Source of the DNA: Pandoraea nosoerga
GTDB taxonomy: Bacteria; Pseudomonadota; Gammaproteobacteria; Burkholderiales; Burkholderiaceae
DNA: 64,000 nt
Reading direction: 5' to 3'
NCBI RefSeq assembly: GCF_902459585.1
Contig: NZ_CABPSC010000007.1
Span: 165,371-229,370, forward strand
Under the pieces are notes generated by a model. It worked only from the letters and a program-made list of their open reading frames with translations, made no database searches and was not told where the DNA came from. The position numbers were made by a program, and so were the translations under genes. Every line of letters begins with the position of its first letter. Positions within the stretch are counted from its first letter, which is position 1. Shown one piece after another: positions 54,184 through 63,586 of the stretch.

Positions 54184-55158
54184 ATGGATATCAATGACGT
54201 CGACCTGAACCTGCTTCGGGTGTTTCACGCGGTCTTCGAAGAGCGCAACATTACGCGCGCAGGAGAGCGCATTGGTCTGTCGCAACCCGCGACGAGCTAT
54301 GCGTTGTCGCGCCTGCGTGCGCTCTTTGACGACCCGTTGTTCGTGCGCGCGAGCGACGGCATGTTGCCGACGCCGACCGCGGAGCGGCTGGCGCTGCCTT
54401 TGGGCCGCGCGATGGTGTCCATTCAGGAGGTGCTCAACCACGACAAGGTGTTTGACGCGCGCACGAGCACGCGAAAGTTCAGGCTTTCGATGAGCGACAT
54501 CGGCGTTCAGGTGTTCCTGCCGCGATTGTGCGAAGCGCTCCAGCACGCTGCGCCGAACGTGCGTCTGTCGGTCGAGCAGGTGGACGCCAGTGTGGTGGAA
54601 GAGCGGCTCCGGCTCGGTCAGCTCGACTTTGCGATCGGCAATCTGCCTACGCTAAAGGGCATGACGAACCACATCGTGATGTTTCGCGAGACGTATGCAT
54701 GCATGACGCGCAAGCGCCCCGGCCTGCCCGCCCGGGTGCTCTCCCGGGAGCAGTTTCTTGCCATGTCGCACATCGCGGTGACGTCCACGGATTCGAGCCA
54801 TCTCGTGATCGAGGAGACGCTGAGCGGCGGCGGGCTGCAGCGGCGCCTGGCCATTAGCGTGCCGCATTTCACGATCGTGCCGGAAATCCTGGAGCGGACC
54901 GATTGGGTGGCCACGCTGCCCAGGGGAGTGGCGCAGATTCTGAACGCGTCCGGGAAGTTTGCGATTTACCCGTTGCCGATTGAGGCGCCCGAGGCCGAGT
55001 CCACGATTCATTGGCATCAGGCGTTCGACGCGGACGAAGGCATACGATGGTTTCGTCAGTTCGTAGCGTCCGTGGTGGAAGCCTTGAGTCGCGGCAACTG
55101 GAAGACGGGGAGCACGGCGCGTGCGCCGCGACCGCGATCGAAGACCCAACGCGCGTGA
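54184..55158 (+). CDS. LysR-family regulator, probable activator of the ligase operon
   Basis: A 324-residue regulator. The N terminus 'MDINDVDLNLLRVFHAVFEE' with 'RAGERIGLSQPATSYALSRL' is the NodD/LinR-like variant of the LysR helix-turn-helix, and 'FRLSMSDIGVQVFLPRLCEA' begins the sensor. This subgroup often responds to aromatic or cyclic compounds. ATG 54184 gives the standard start; an ATG at 54133 would add 17 atypical residues. The C-terminal 20 residues are Arg/Pro-rich. Confidence 0.9.
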   Translation: MDINDVDLNLLRVFHAVFEERNITRAGERIGLSQPATSYALSRLRALFDDPLFVRASDGMLPTPTAERLALPLGRAMVSIQEVLNHDKVFDARTSTRKFRLSMSDIGVQVFLPRLCEALQHAAPNVRLSVEQVDASVVEERLRLGQLDFAIGNLPTLKGMTNHIVMFRETYACMTRKRPGLPARVLSREQFLAMSHIAVTSTDSSHLVIEETLSGGGLQRRLAISVPHFTIVPEILERTDWVATLPRGVAQILNASGKFAIYPLPIEAPEAESTIHWHQAFDADEGIRWFRQFVASVVEALSRGNWKTGSTARAPRPRSKTQRA

Positions 55159-55211
55159 GCCCGTCCATCACGTCTCGTCACTGCCGGGCGAGTACCGGCG
55201 CCGCGCGGGGG

Positions 55212-56180
55212 TCAGTCCCGCGGCTGACTGAAGTGCTCGCGGTATTGCTGCGGTGAGACGCCGAAGCGGCGCTGGAACACCTTGCGCATGTTGTGGGCGT
55301 CGCCGAAGCCGCATTGCCACGCGATCGTCTTGAGGGGGGCGCTGCCGTTTTCCAGCATGACGCGCGCGGCGTCGACGCGCGCGGCGCTCACGAACTCGGC
55401 CGGCGTCACGCCGGCGTCGCGCGCGAATACCCGCGAGAAGTTGCGCACGCTCATCTTCGCGACGGCCGCCAGGTCGCCGACCGACAGCGGCTCGGCGAGA
55501 TGCTCCAGCACGTACTGCTGGACCTGCGCCACCGGGGAATTCGGCTCGGCGTAGGGCGTGAGGTATGGACTGAACTGCGACTGGCCGCCGGCGCGCTGGG
55601 TGAAGACGACCAGACGCTTGGCCACGTTGAGCGCCACTTGCGGGCCGTGGTCCTGCGCGAGCAGATGCAGCGACAGATCGATCCCCGCCGTAACGCCCGC
55701 CGACGTGTACAGATTGCCGTCCTGCACGAACAGACGATCGGCCTCGATACGGGCCGCAGGGGCGCGTTCGGCAAGCACGTCGACATCGTTCCAGTGCGTC
55801 GTCACACGTTTGCCGTCGAGCAGCCCGGCGGCCGCGAGCACGAGCGCGCCATTGCAGATCGAGCCGTAGCGGCGGGCGCGCGGCACGGCGTTGCGCAACC
55901 ATCGGGCGACGTTCGGGCCGAGATCGTCCGTCAGCAACGACGGGCCGCCCGCGACCAGCAGCAAGTCGAGATGGCCGCCCACATCCTGATAGTGACGGCG
56001 CGGCAGCAGCGTCATCCCATTCGAGCATGCGATGGCGCCGTGCACGCTGCCGACGACTTCCGTCTGATAGTGATCGCCGGGCAACAGGAAGCGATTCGCC
56101 TCCGCGAAGACATCGAGCGGGCCGCTCACGTCGAGCGATTGCACGCCGGGGAAAACCAGCAGGGCGACGTTCCGGATCAT
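55212..56180 (-). CDS. GlxA-family AraC-type regulator (DJ-1/PfpI domain plus AraC)
   Basis: A 322-residue regulator. Residues 1-180 are a DJ-1/PfpI-like sensor ('VALLVFPGVQSLDVSGPLDV', nucleophile-elbow region 'YGSICNGALVLAAAGLLDG' with Cys), and 215-315 the AraC helix-turn-helix pair ('PLSVGDLAAVAKMSVRNFSR', 'PLKTIAWQCGFGDAHNMRKV'). The family controls, among others, arginine, carnitine and glycine-betaine catabolism. Target here unknown; it is not divergent from an obvious structural gene. Start at ATG 56180. Confidence 0.9.
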   Translation of the reverse strand: MIRNVALLVFPGVQSLDVSGPLDVFAEANRFLLPGDHYQTEVVGSVHGAIACSNGMTLLPRRHYQDVGGHLDLLLVAGGPSLLTDDLGPNVARWLRNAVPRARRYGSICNGALVLAAAGLLDGKRVTTHWNDVDVLAERAPAARIEADRLFVQDGNLYTSAGVTAGIDLSLHLLAQDHGPQVALNVAKRLVVFTQRAGGQSQFSPYLTPYAEPNSPVAQVQQYVLEHLAEPLSVGDLAAVAKMSVRNFSRVFARDAGVTPAEFVSAARVDAARVMLENGSAPLKTIAWQCGFGDAHNMRKVFQRRFGVSPQQYREHFSQPRD

Positions 56181-56410
56181 GGCTTGAAAGCGCTGGCAGA
56201 CATGGGCCGCATTTTGGCAGAAAGCGGCGCGCGCGCACGGGCGCGGTCGCCCGCTGGCGCGAAGATGCCGCCGTTTGGCGCAATCGGGCCGCCTGCCTTG
56301 CGCCACCGGCCGGGACGGCGCTTCGACAATCGGTGACATCGGCGGCGCCATGAGGACCTTCGAATGCGTCGCCGCGATGCCCCCGAACGCCATCCCGAAC
56401 AGGAGCCCCC

Positions 56411-57298
56411 ATGTCCAATCACGCAAACCGCTCCGCCGGCGCCGCCATTGCCGGCCCCACCGAGGACAATCATGCCGCTCATGACGCCCCTCACGCCCGT
56501 CACGTCCATCACGCCCATCCCGCCCATCCCGCTCATCCCGCCACTTCGCGTGCGACCGGTGCGCCCGCCACGGCGGCGGGCGCTTCCTCCCGGGCGCCGT
56601 CCACGGCCAGCGTCCGCTACCCCGATGCGGCCTCGCTCGCGGAGCGGGTCGGCCCGGCATTTTCCGTCGACGGCATGCTGCTCGCGCGCAACAAGACCCG
56701 CGAAGCCATTCGCAACATTGCCGCGCAGGTGCGACCGGGCATGTGCGAGGAAGACGCCGTGGCGATGGCCAGGCGCACCCTTGCGGCGGCCGGCCTCGAA
56801 TTGAGCTGGCACCCCACGCGCGTTCGCTTTGGCAGGAACACGCTCAAGCCGATGCGCCAGCCGTCCGAGCCGGGCGTGGTGCTCGCCGAGAACGATCTGT
56901 TCTTCATCGACATTGCGCCGCGCTTCGACGCGTGGGAGGGTGACGGCGGCGCGAGCTTCGTCGTGGGCGAGCACGCCGGATACGCGCGTTGCGCGCGCGA
57001 CGCCGAAGCGTTGTTCCACGACGTGCGCGCCAAGTGGCTGCGCGACGGCGCGTCGGGTCAGGCGCTCTACGCGTATGCCGACGAGGTCGCGCAACGCATG
57101 GGCTGGACGCTGAACTTCGAGCTGCCCGGTCATCGCGTATCGGACTTCCCGCATGCCGCGATTCACACCGGCACGCTGGCCGACTTCGAGGCGACGCCGT
57201 CGGCCATGCGCTGGATTCTGGAAATTCATTTGCTTGATCCGCAGCGGCGCTTCGGCGCGTTCTTCGAGGACATGCTGCTCGACGACACGTATTACTGA
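56411..57298 (+). CDS. M24-family aminopeptidase-like protein with His-rich N terminus
   Basis: A 295-residue protein. Residues 1-65 are low complexity with a His-Ala/Pro tract near 30-45 ('HVHHAHPAHPAHPA'). From residue 70 on there is a creatinase/Met-aminopeptidase (pita-bread) fold: 'MLLARNKTREAIRNIAAQVR', metal Asp pair in 'FFIDIAPRFDAWEGDGG', 'LPGHRVSDFPHAAIH' with His, and Glu in 'MRWILEIHLLDP'. It lacks the N-terminal domain of Xaa-Pro peptidases. Substrate unknown. The His tract could bind Ni or Zn, in line with neighbouring metal-uptake genes, but that is speculation. Confidence 0.8.
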   Translation: MSNHANRSAGAAIAGPTEDNHAAHDAPHARHVHHAHPAHPAHPATSRATGAPATAAGASSRAPSTASVRYPDAASLAERVGPAFSVDGMLLARNKTREAIRNIAAQVRPGMCEEDAVAMARRTLAAAGLELSWHPTRVRFGRNTLKPMRQPSEPGVVLAENDLFFIDIAPRFDAWEGDGGASFVVGEHAGYARCARDAEALFHDVRAKWLRDGASGQALYAYADEVAQRMGWTLNFELPGHRVSDFPHAAIHTGTLADFEATPSAMRWILEIHLLDPQRRFGAFFEDMLLDDTYY

Positions 57299-57357
57299 GG
57301 CGCCGGCGGCGATGGCGACACGACGGGACGCCGTTCTTTGGGTGTCGTTTGCTATAC

Positions 57358-57380
57358 TGCGAACGATTCTCATTTGCAAA
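57358..57380. promoter_or_regulatory. Fur-box-like site upstream of the ECF sigma gene
   Basis: TGCGAACGATTCTCATTTGCAA resembles the Fur-binding words (GAGAATCGTTCGC type) found before fecI-like genes. A TATACT box (57353-57358) overlaps its left edge, so Fe-Fur would block the promoter. Confidence 0.75.
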
Positions 57381-57429
57381 GCGGGTGTCCAGCCTTCCGG
57401 CCACACCCGGCCGGGGACAGGAGGGGCGC

Positions 57430-57927
57430 ATGCCCGCCGACGACACGCTGCACGGACTCTACAACGACCATCATGGCTGGCTTCATGGCTGGCTGCATCG
57501 CAAGACCGGCTGCTCGCACCGCGCGGCCGATCTTGTCCACGACACGTTCGTGCGCCTGCTCGAGCGCGATCCGCCTCGGCTGCTGGCCTCGCCGCGCGCC
57601 TTCCTCACCACCGTCGCCCAACGCGTGCTGTACAACCACTGGCGGCGCGAAGCGATCGAGCGCGCCTATCTCGAGGCACTGGCGCGCGAGCCCGAGGGTT
57701 GCGAGCCGTCGCCCGAGGCGCGCGCCGTCGTGCTCGAGACGCTGGTCGAGATCGATCGCTGTCTCGACGGTCTGCCGCCACTTGTCAAACGGGCGTTCCT
57801 TCTCGCGCAGCTCGACGGACTCACGCATGCCGAGATTGCCGCGCGACTCGGCATTTCGCTGGCTACCGTGAAGCGCCATCTCGTGCGGGCCGCAACGCAG
57901 TGCTTCTTTGCGATGGGCGCACGATGA
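57430..57927 (+). CDS. FecI-type ECF sigma factor
   Basis: A 165-residue sigma factor. Region 2 is 'HRAADLVHDTFVRLLERDPP' with 'FLTTVAQRVLYNHWRREAIE', region 4 'LDGLTHAEIAARLGISLATV' followed by 'KRHLVRAATQCFF'. It directs RNA polymerase to the downstream receptor gene when the receptor is occupied. ATG 57430 has an AGGAGGGG site. Followed, with ATGA overlap, by its anti-sigma gene. Confidence 0.94.
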   Translation: MPADDTLHGLYNDHHGWLHGWLHRKTGCSHRAADLVHDTFVRLLERDPPRLLASPRAFLTTVAQRVLYNHWRREAIERAYLEALAREPEGCEPSPEARAVVLETLVEIDRCLDGLPPLVKRAFLLAQLDGLTHAEIAARLGISLATVKRHLVRAATQCFFAMGAR

Positions 57928-58934
57928 CGCAACGAGCAACGGCCGTTGGCGGTTTCGACGCCGACGTGGCGCGGCAAGCCGCCGAGTGGTGGATCACGCT
58001 GCATGGCGGCGATGCCACGGACGCCCTGCGCGCGGCTTGCGCGCGGTGGCGCGAGGCGCATCCGGAGCACGAGCGGGCATGGCGCCACATCGAAGGTGCG
58101 GATCTGCGCATGCGGCAGGTCTCGGACACGCTGGGCGCCACCGCGGTGCGCTCGGCGCACTCGGTACTTTGGGCGCCGCGCTCGCGCGGGCGCCGTCATG
58201 CGCTCAAGGCCATGGTCGGCGCGGCGTTCGTGGGCGGCGGGGCGTGGCTCGCGAGCGATACGTCGATCGTGCAAGGCTTGCGGGCGGACGCGCATACCGG
58301 GGCGGGCGAGCGCGGCACATGGCGTCTGGCCGACGGCACGACGTTGGTACTCAATACCCGCAGCGCCGTGCGATGGTCGATGGACGGCGGCGTGCGGCGC
58401 ATCACGCTCGTCGACGGCGAAATCATGGTGACGACGGGCAAGGACGCGAGGCATGCCCTGCCGCGCGCGCTGGTGGTCGCCACCGCGCAGGGCACGCTCA
58501 TGCCGATGGGCACGCGCTTTGCCGTGCGTCAGCAGGCGGGCGGCGTCACGCAGGTGCAGGTGTTCGACGGCGCAGTGCGCGTCACGCCCGCGGCAGCGGG
58601 GCCCGGCGAGATCCCGCGCACCGTGCGGGCCGGCGAGCAGACGCGCTTCACGGCGCAGCGGGCGAGCGCCGTCGCGCCGCTTGCCGACGGCGATGGCGCC
58701 TGGGCCGATGGCATGTTCGTCGCCGCCGACATGCGGCTCGATGCGTTTCTTGCCGAGCTCGCGCGCTACCGGCGCGGCTATGTGCGGTGCGATCCGGCAG
58801 TCGCGGCGCTGCGCGTGTCCGGGACGTATCCGCTGGCGGACACGGACGCCATCCTCGCCATGCTGCCGCACGCGCTGCCCGTTCGCGTTTCGTCGCTCAC
58901 TCGCTATTGGGTGACGGTCGGGCCGCGAGGCTGA
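57924..58934 (+). CDS. FecR-type anti-sigma/transmembrane sensor
   Basis: A 336-residue protein. The cytosolic N terminus has the DUF4880 pattern ('ARQAAEWWITLHGGDATDAL', 'HPEHERAWRHIEG'); one helix near residues 93-112 crosses the membrane ('KAMVGAAFVGGGAWLAS'); the FecR domain follows ('GERGTWRLADGTTLVLNTRS') and a C-terminal STN-like part ('DMRLDAFLAELARYRRGYVR'). It receives the signal from the receptor's STN domain. Start overlaps fecI stop. Confidence 0.93.
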   Translation: MTQRATAVGGFDADVARQAAEWWITLHGGDATDALRAACARWREAHPEHERAWRHIEGADLRMRQVSDTLGATAVRSAHSVLWAPRSRGRRHALKAMVGAAFVGGGAWLASDTSIVQGLRADAHTGAGERGTWRLADGTTLVLNTRSAVRWSMDGGVRRITLVDGEIMVTTGKDARHALPRALVVATAQGTLMPMGTRFAVRQQAGGVTQVQVFDGAVRVTPAAAGPGEIPRTVRAGEQTRFTAQRASAVAPLADGDGAWADGMFVAADMRLDAFLAELARYRRGYVRCDPAVAALRVSGTYPLADTDAILAMLPHALPVRVSSLTRYWVTVGPRG

Positions 58935-59042
58935 CCCGGCGGGCGTTGCGTCTTTTTTGCCGGAAAGGTGAGCTGTTTTGGCGTGCTCGCGTGACAGGGC
59001 AAGTGAAACCCCTCTTTCATCGCCCGCTCGAGATCGCTCACC

Positions 59043-61628
59043 ATGGCTGTCGTACTCCCCGACGTTTGTCCCGTTCCCGTTCGCCCCGCCGGTTCGCGTG
59101 GCCGCCACCAGGCCGAGGCGCCGCCGCCGGGGCTTCGCCGTCGCGCCATGTACGCGGCGGTGGGCGTTGCGTTCGCCGCGGCGTTGCCCGGTGCGAACGC
59201 GATCGCGCAGACGCCGGGCTCTGCCGGGCCGGCAATGCCCGCAACGGCGGCGGCAGGCGCCGCTGCGCGCGCTTACGACATTCCGGCAGGCGCGCTCGAC
59301 GCCGTGCTCGCGCGTTTCGGTCGCGAGGCCGGCATTCTGCTGACGTACACGCCGTCGTTGACGTCAGGCAAACGCAGCCCCGGCGTCCAGGGGCGCCTCG
59401 ACGTGCCGGCCGCCTTCGGCCGGGCGCTCGCGGGCACCGGGCTCGTCGCGTCGCCGCAAGGCGCGGGCTACACGCTCGTGCCGCAGCCGCAACCGCAACC
59501 GGAGCGGGAGCCGGAGCCGGTGGCCGGGGGCGCGATCGGCAGCGCGGCGGCAGGCGACATCGCGCTGCCGATGACGCAAGCGCAGGCGCAGCCCTGGGCC
59601 GACGGCTATCGGATGCCGGCGCAAGCCAATGTCTCACGCTCCGACGCGCCGGTGCTTGACATCCCGCAAGCGATCAACGTGGTGCCGCAACAGGTGCTCA
59701 CCGACCAACGCGCGCGCACGCTGGACGACGCGTTGATCAATGTGAGCGGCATCGTGCAGGGCAACACGCTCGCGGGTACGCAGGACACGTTGCTCAAGCG
59801 GGGTTTCGGAGGCAACCGCGACGGCTCGATCATGCACAACGGCATGCCGCTCGTGCAGGGGCGCGGGCTGAACGCCAACGCGGACGCCGTCGAAGTGCTC
59901 AAGGGGCCGACGTCGCTGCTCTACGGGATCATGGACCCCGGCGGGGTCGTCAACGTGGTGAGCAAACGCCCCATGCTCGAGCGGTATACGGCGCTCAGCG
60001 TGGCGGGCACGACGTATGGGCACGGCAAGAACGGGGCGCAGGAAACACTCGACACCACCGGGCCCGTCGGCGAGACCGGGCTGGCGTACCGGCTCGTCGT
60101 CGACCAGAACAATCAACAGTACTGGCGCAACTTCGGCTCGCAGCGCGAGACGCTCGTCGCGCCCGCGCTCGCCTATTACGGCCGCGACACGCAGGTCGTG
60201 CTCTCCTACGAGTATCGCAACTTCCTCACGCCGTTCGATCGCGGCACCGTCATCGATCCGACGACGAACAAGCCGCTCGCCGTCCCGGCGCGAGAGCGTC
60301 TTGACGACGTGCACAACGAAATGGCGGGGCAGTCGCATCTGGCGCAGCTCACCGTGGATCATCAATTCGATGCGGCCTGGAAAGCGCATCTCGGCTACAG
60401 CTACAACAACGAGACATACGACGCGACGCAGTTGCGCGTGAACGGCATCAACACGAAGACCGGCATCATTTCGCGCAGCAACGACGGCACGCGCGGCTCG
60501 GACAGCACCGACAGCTACGGTATTGCCTATCTCGACGGGAAAGTGCAAATGGCCGGCATGCGGCACGACGTGCAGTTCGGCGGCGACTGGGAGTATCGGC
60601 GGATCTATCGGCGCGACCTGATTCGTCAGGCGTCGAAGTGCACGTTCTTCTATCTGAACCCGGTGTACGGCTGTGAGGTGATCCCGAGCACCGTATCGGC
60701 GAGCGACAGCGATCAGACCGATACGCTGCACGACGCGTCGCTGTTCTTTCAGGACGCCGTTCATGTGACGGATCGGTGGATCGTCGTGGGAGGCGTGCGG
60801 TGGCTGACCTACAGCCAGATCGCGGGCAAGGGCCGACCGTTTCAGGCCAACACGAATCTGTCGGATGCGAAGTGGCTGCCGCGCGCCGGTGTCGTCTACA
60901 AGGCGACCGAGCACGTGTCGCTGTACGGCAGCTATTCGGAGTCGCTCAAGCCGACGTCCACCATCGCGCCGTTGGCCAGCGCAGTGGTGATCGACTCGAA
61001 CGTCGCACCGGAGCACGCGAAGTCCTACGAACTCGGCGCAAAGCTTGACATGCCCGAAGGGCTGAGCGGCACGCTGGCCCTGTTCAACATCGACAAGCGC
61101 AACGTGCTCGTCTCCCAATTCAACGACGCGACCAAGCTGATCGACTGGCGGACCTCCGGGGCGGCGCGTTCGCGGGGCGTCGAGCTCGATGTGTCGGGGC
61201 GTATCGGGCAGCGGTGGAATGTGATCGCCAGCTACGCGTTCATCGACGCGAAGACCACCGACGATCCGCTCTACGCCGGTAACACGCTGGCGAACGTGGC
61301 GCGCCATACGGCCTCGCTCGCGGGCGTCTACGACTGGGGGCCCGTGCTGGGCGGGGGCTTCGGTGGCGGCCACCTGCGGCTCGGGGCGGTCGGGCGCTAT
61401 GTCGGCGCGCGTCCGGGGGATTCGGCCAACAGCTTCACGCTGCCGGCGTACTTCGTCGCCGACGTGTTCGCCACCTACGATACGAAGATCGGGCGCCGAC
61501 CGGTGCACTTGCAGTTCAACGTCAAGAACGTGTTCAACAAGACGTATTACCCGTCGAGCGCCAGCCAGTACTTCGTGGCTGTGGGCGACGCGCGTTCGGC
61601 CACGCTCCTGGCGACGTTCGAATTCTGA
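59043..61628 (+). CDS. TonB-dependent siderophore receptor with signalling (STN) domain
   Basis: An 861-residue outer-membrane transporter. A long Arg-containing signal peptide ('RRRAMYAAVGVAFAAALPGA') leads to an STN domain at 75-140 ('IPAGALDAVLARFGREAGIL'), a Pro/Gln/Glu linker with 'QPQPQPEREPEP', the plug ('DIPQAINVVPQQVLTDQRAR', 'GTQDTLLKRGFGGNRDGSIM') and a 22-strand barrel ending in 'LATFEF'. STN plus upstream FecI/FecR makes it a transducer of the FpvA/FoxA type. Ligand not assigned; no siderophore synthesis gene is near. The start at 59043 is uncertain; an ATG at 59148 is possible. Confidence 0.92.
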   Translation: MAVVLPDVCPVPVRPAGSRGRHQAEAPPPGLRRRAMYAAVGVAFAAALPGANAIAQTPGSAGPAMPATAAAGAAARAYDIPAGALDAVLARFGREAGILLTYTPSLTSGKRSPGVQGRLDVPAAFGRALAGTGLVASPQGAGYTLVPQPQPQPEREPEPVAGGAIGSAAAGDIALPMTQAQAQPWADGYRMPAQANVSRSDAPVLDIPQAINVVPQQVLTDQRARTLDDALINVSGIVQGNTLAGTQDTLLKRGFGGNRDGSIMHNGMPLVQGRGLNANADAVEVLKGPTSLLYGIMDPGGVVNVVSKRPMLERYTALSVAGTTYGHGKNGAQETLDTTGPVGETGLAYRLVVDQNNQQYWRNFGSQRETLVAPALAYYGRDTQVVLSYEYRNFLTPFDRGTVIDPTTNKPLAVPARERLDDVHNEMAGQSHLAQLTVDHQFDAAWKAHLGYSYNNETYDATQLRVNGINTKTGIISRSNDGTRGSDSTDSYGIAYLDGKVQMAGMRHDVQFGGDWEYRRIYRRDLIRQASKCTFFYLNPVYGCEVIPSTVSASDSDQTDTLHDASLFFQDAVHVTDRWIVVGGVRWLTYSQIAGKGRPFQANTNLSDAKWLPRAGVVYKATEHVSLYGSYSESLKPTSTIAPLASAVVIDSNVAPEHAKSYELGAKLDMPEGLSGTLALFNIDKRNVLVSQFNDATKLIDWRTSGAARSRGVELDVSGRIGQRWNVIASYAFIDAKTTDDPLYAGNTLANVARHTASLAGVYDWGPVLGGGFGGGHLRLGAVGRYVGARPGDSANSFTLPAYFVADVFATYDTKIGRRPVHLQFNVKNVFNKTYYPSSASQYFVAVGDARSATLLATFEF

Positions 61629-61659
61629 CGGGCGCGCACGGGAGCTCGTGCATGTGTGC

Positions 61660-63399
61660 TCAGAGCAGGTCGTCGCTCGGCAGCAGGGTGAAGGCGCCCG
61701 CCACCGAATTGCGCCAGAACGACGCGTAGGGCTCGACGTCGAACGTGCGCGGCTGCCCGTTCTCCTCGCCCACCCAGCGCAACGCCGGCATGGTCGGCGG
61801 GATGGGCGTGGGCGGCGTTGCGTCCGGCGGCGCGAGCACCACCCGGAAACTGGTGCGCGGCGATGTGGCCCGATCGAAGATGCGCGCCATGCGGTCGGCG
61901 AAGTCGGGACTGTGGATGACGATCGCCAGTTCCGTGTTCAGACGCACCGAGCGCGGGTCGAGGTTGAATGAGCCCAGAACGACGTCGCGCCGGTCGATCA
62001 CGTAGGCCTTGCCGTGAAGGCTCGCACGCGAGGAGCCGCCGAATTGCACGCGCCGCGGGGAGGGGGCATCGGTGTCGCTGCGAATCGGTTTGAATTCGTA
62101 GAGCTCGATGCCGGCCCTGAGCAGCGCGGGGCGGTAGCGCGCGTAGCCGGCGTGGACCGGTACGACGTCCGTCGCCGCCAGCGAGTTCGTCAGTACGCGC
62201 ACTTTGACGCCGCGTTGGGCCAGCTTCGACAGGAATCGGACGCCGCCGTCCATCGGCACGAAGTACGGGGAGATGATCAGGAACTCGCTTTGCGCGTTCG
62301 CCGCGAGCTGGCGCAGCTTTTCACCGGGCGCGCTTTGCGTCTGGCCGGCGGGGGCGTCGAGTTTGTCCGGCGTGTCGGCCGCGAGCTCGGCCGGCGCCCA
62401 GAAGAGCGGCACCTTGCCGGTGCGCAGCCCGTCGGCCAGCGGCGGCTGATGCAGCGCCTCGCGACCGGCGGGCAGGGCGTCGGCGTCGCGCCAGTGCTGT
62501 GCGAGCGCGTCGCGCGTGGCGGCGAGCGTCTCGTCGTCGATCTTCGACTGGACCTGCTTGAGCGAGTAGGCCTGGGGGCTCGTCCAGAAATGATCGAAGC
62601 TGCGCGAGACGGCATCGACCACCGGTCCGGCGCACAGCAGATCGAAGTCGCGAAAGGAGAGATCCGGGTTGGCGTCGAAGTATTCGTCTCCCAGATTCCG
62701 GCCGCCAATGATTGCCACCTGGTTGTCGGCCACAAGCGCCTTGTTGTGCATGCGGCGGTTGAGCTGGTCGAAGCGGGTGAGCAGGTTGCCGGCTCGCTCG
62801 AGCAACGTGGTGTCTCGCGTGCCGAAGGGGTTGAACACGCGGATCTCGATGTTGCGGTGCTGGTCGAGCACGGCGAACGCGGGGTCCGTGTGGCGGCGGT
62901 TGATGTCGTCGACCAGCATGCGAATGCGCACGCCTCGATCCGCGGCATCGAGCAGGGCCTGGAGCAGCAGGCGGCCGGTGAGGTCCTCGCCGGCGCTGTA
63001 GTACTGGACGTCGAGGCTGTGCTGCGCCGCCTGTACGAGAGCGATGCGCGTGGTGAATGCCGCGGAGCCGGTGGCCAGCAGTTGAAAGCCGGACTGCTTG
63101 TCGTGCGCACGGATCGCGGGCGCGAGGGCGCTCGCCAGCGCGCCCGGGGTGTTGGCGGGCGTGTGGGACGTCCACTGCGACGGTTCCGCCGGCGGCCGCA
63201 CCGATGTGCAGGCCGCAACGGCAAACGCGAGGGCGGCGATGCCGATCCATCGGTGAAACCCGGACCGATGGGCGTGGTGCGAGCTGGGGTCAGCGGGGGT
63301 GGTGGGGGTGGTGGGGGCGGACCGTGATGGCGCGTCGGCGCTGGCCGAAGGCGGAGCGGGCGGGCGTGAGCGAGGCGAAATGTACGTTGAAGGGACCAT
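61660..63399 (-). CDS. Phospholipase D family lipoprotein
   Basis: A 579-residue envelope protein. Two HxKxxxxD motifs are complete: His218-Lys220-Asp225 in 'MHNKALVADNQVAIIGGRN' and His462-Lys464-Asp469 in 'LHGKAYVIDRRDVVLGSFN'. The lipobox VAAC (Cys64) follows 'RWIGIAALAFA'; about 50 Pro/Ser/Thr/His-rich residues precede it, unusually many. Cardiolipin synthase C-like phosphatidyltransferases and phospholipases share this structure. ATG 63399 is my choice; no start closer to the lipobox exists, and ATG 63447 would lengthen it by 16. A TATATATA run (63412-63419) lies just upstream. Confidence 0.82.
   Translation of the reverse strand: MVPSTYISPRSRPPAPPSASADAPSRSAPTTPTTPADPSSHHAHRSGFHRWIGIAALAFAVAACTSVRPPAEPSQWTSHTPANTPGALASALAPAIRAHDKQSGFQLLATGSAAFTTRIALVQAAQHSLDVQYYSAGEDLTGRLLLQALLDAADRGVRIRMLVDDINRRHTDPAFAVLDQHRNIEIRVFNPFGTRDTTLLERAGNLLTRFDQLNRRMHNKALVADNQVAIIGGRNLGDEYFDANPDLSFRDFDLLCAGPVVDAVSRSFDHFWTSPQAYSLKQVQSKIDDETLAATRDALAQHWRDADALPAGREALHQPPLADGLRTGKVPLFWAPAELAADTPDKLDAPAGQTQSAPGEKLRQLAANAQSEFLIISPYFVPMDGGVRFLSKLAQRGVKVRVLTNSLAATDVVPVHAGYARYRPALLRAGIELYEFKPIRSDTDAPSPRRVQFGGSSRASLHGKAYVIDRRDVVLGSFNLDPRSVRLNTELAIVIHSPDFADRMARIFDRATSPRTSFRVVLAPPDATPPTPIPPTMPALRWVGEENGQPRTFDVEPYASFWRNSVAGAFTLLPSDDLL
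63295..63320. repeat. G-rich tandem repeat in the phospholipase D gene
   Basis: Four blocks of GGGGG/GGGG separated by TGGT on the plus strand encode Pro-Thr-Thr on the minus strand in the region before the lipobox. It has G-quadruplex potential. Confidence 0.8.
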
Positions 63400-63586
63400 C
63401 CCGGACGCCCTATATATAGAGAGGAGTTGCTGAGAAGAAGACGCCATCAGACGCCATCGCGTCCGCCTGACCTTTCCATATGGGCAAGCTTTTGGGAAGC
63501 ATATGCGATTTCGTTGGTTGCGTCGCCGGGGGATGCGCGGATACAGTGAACCCGTCTCCTCCATGTGTCCTGTCCCGTGGAACTCG

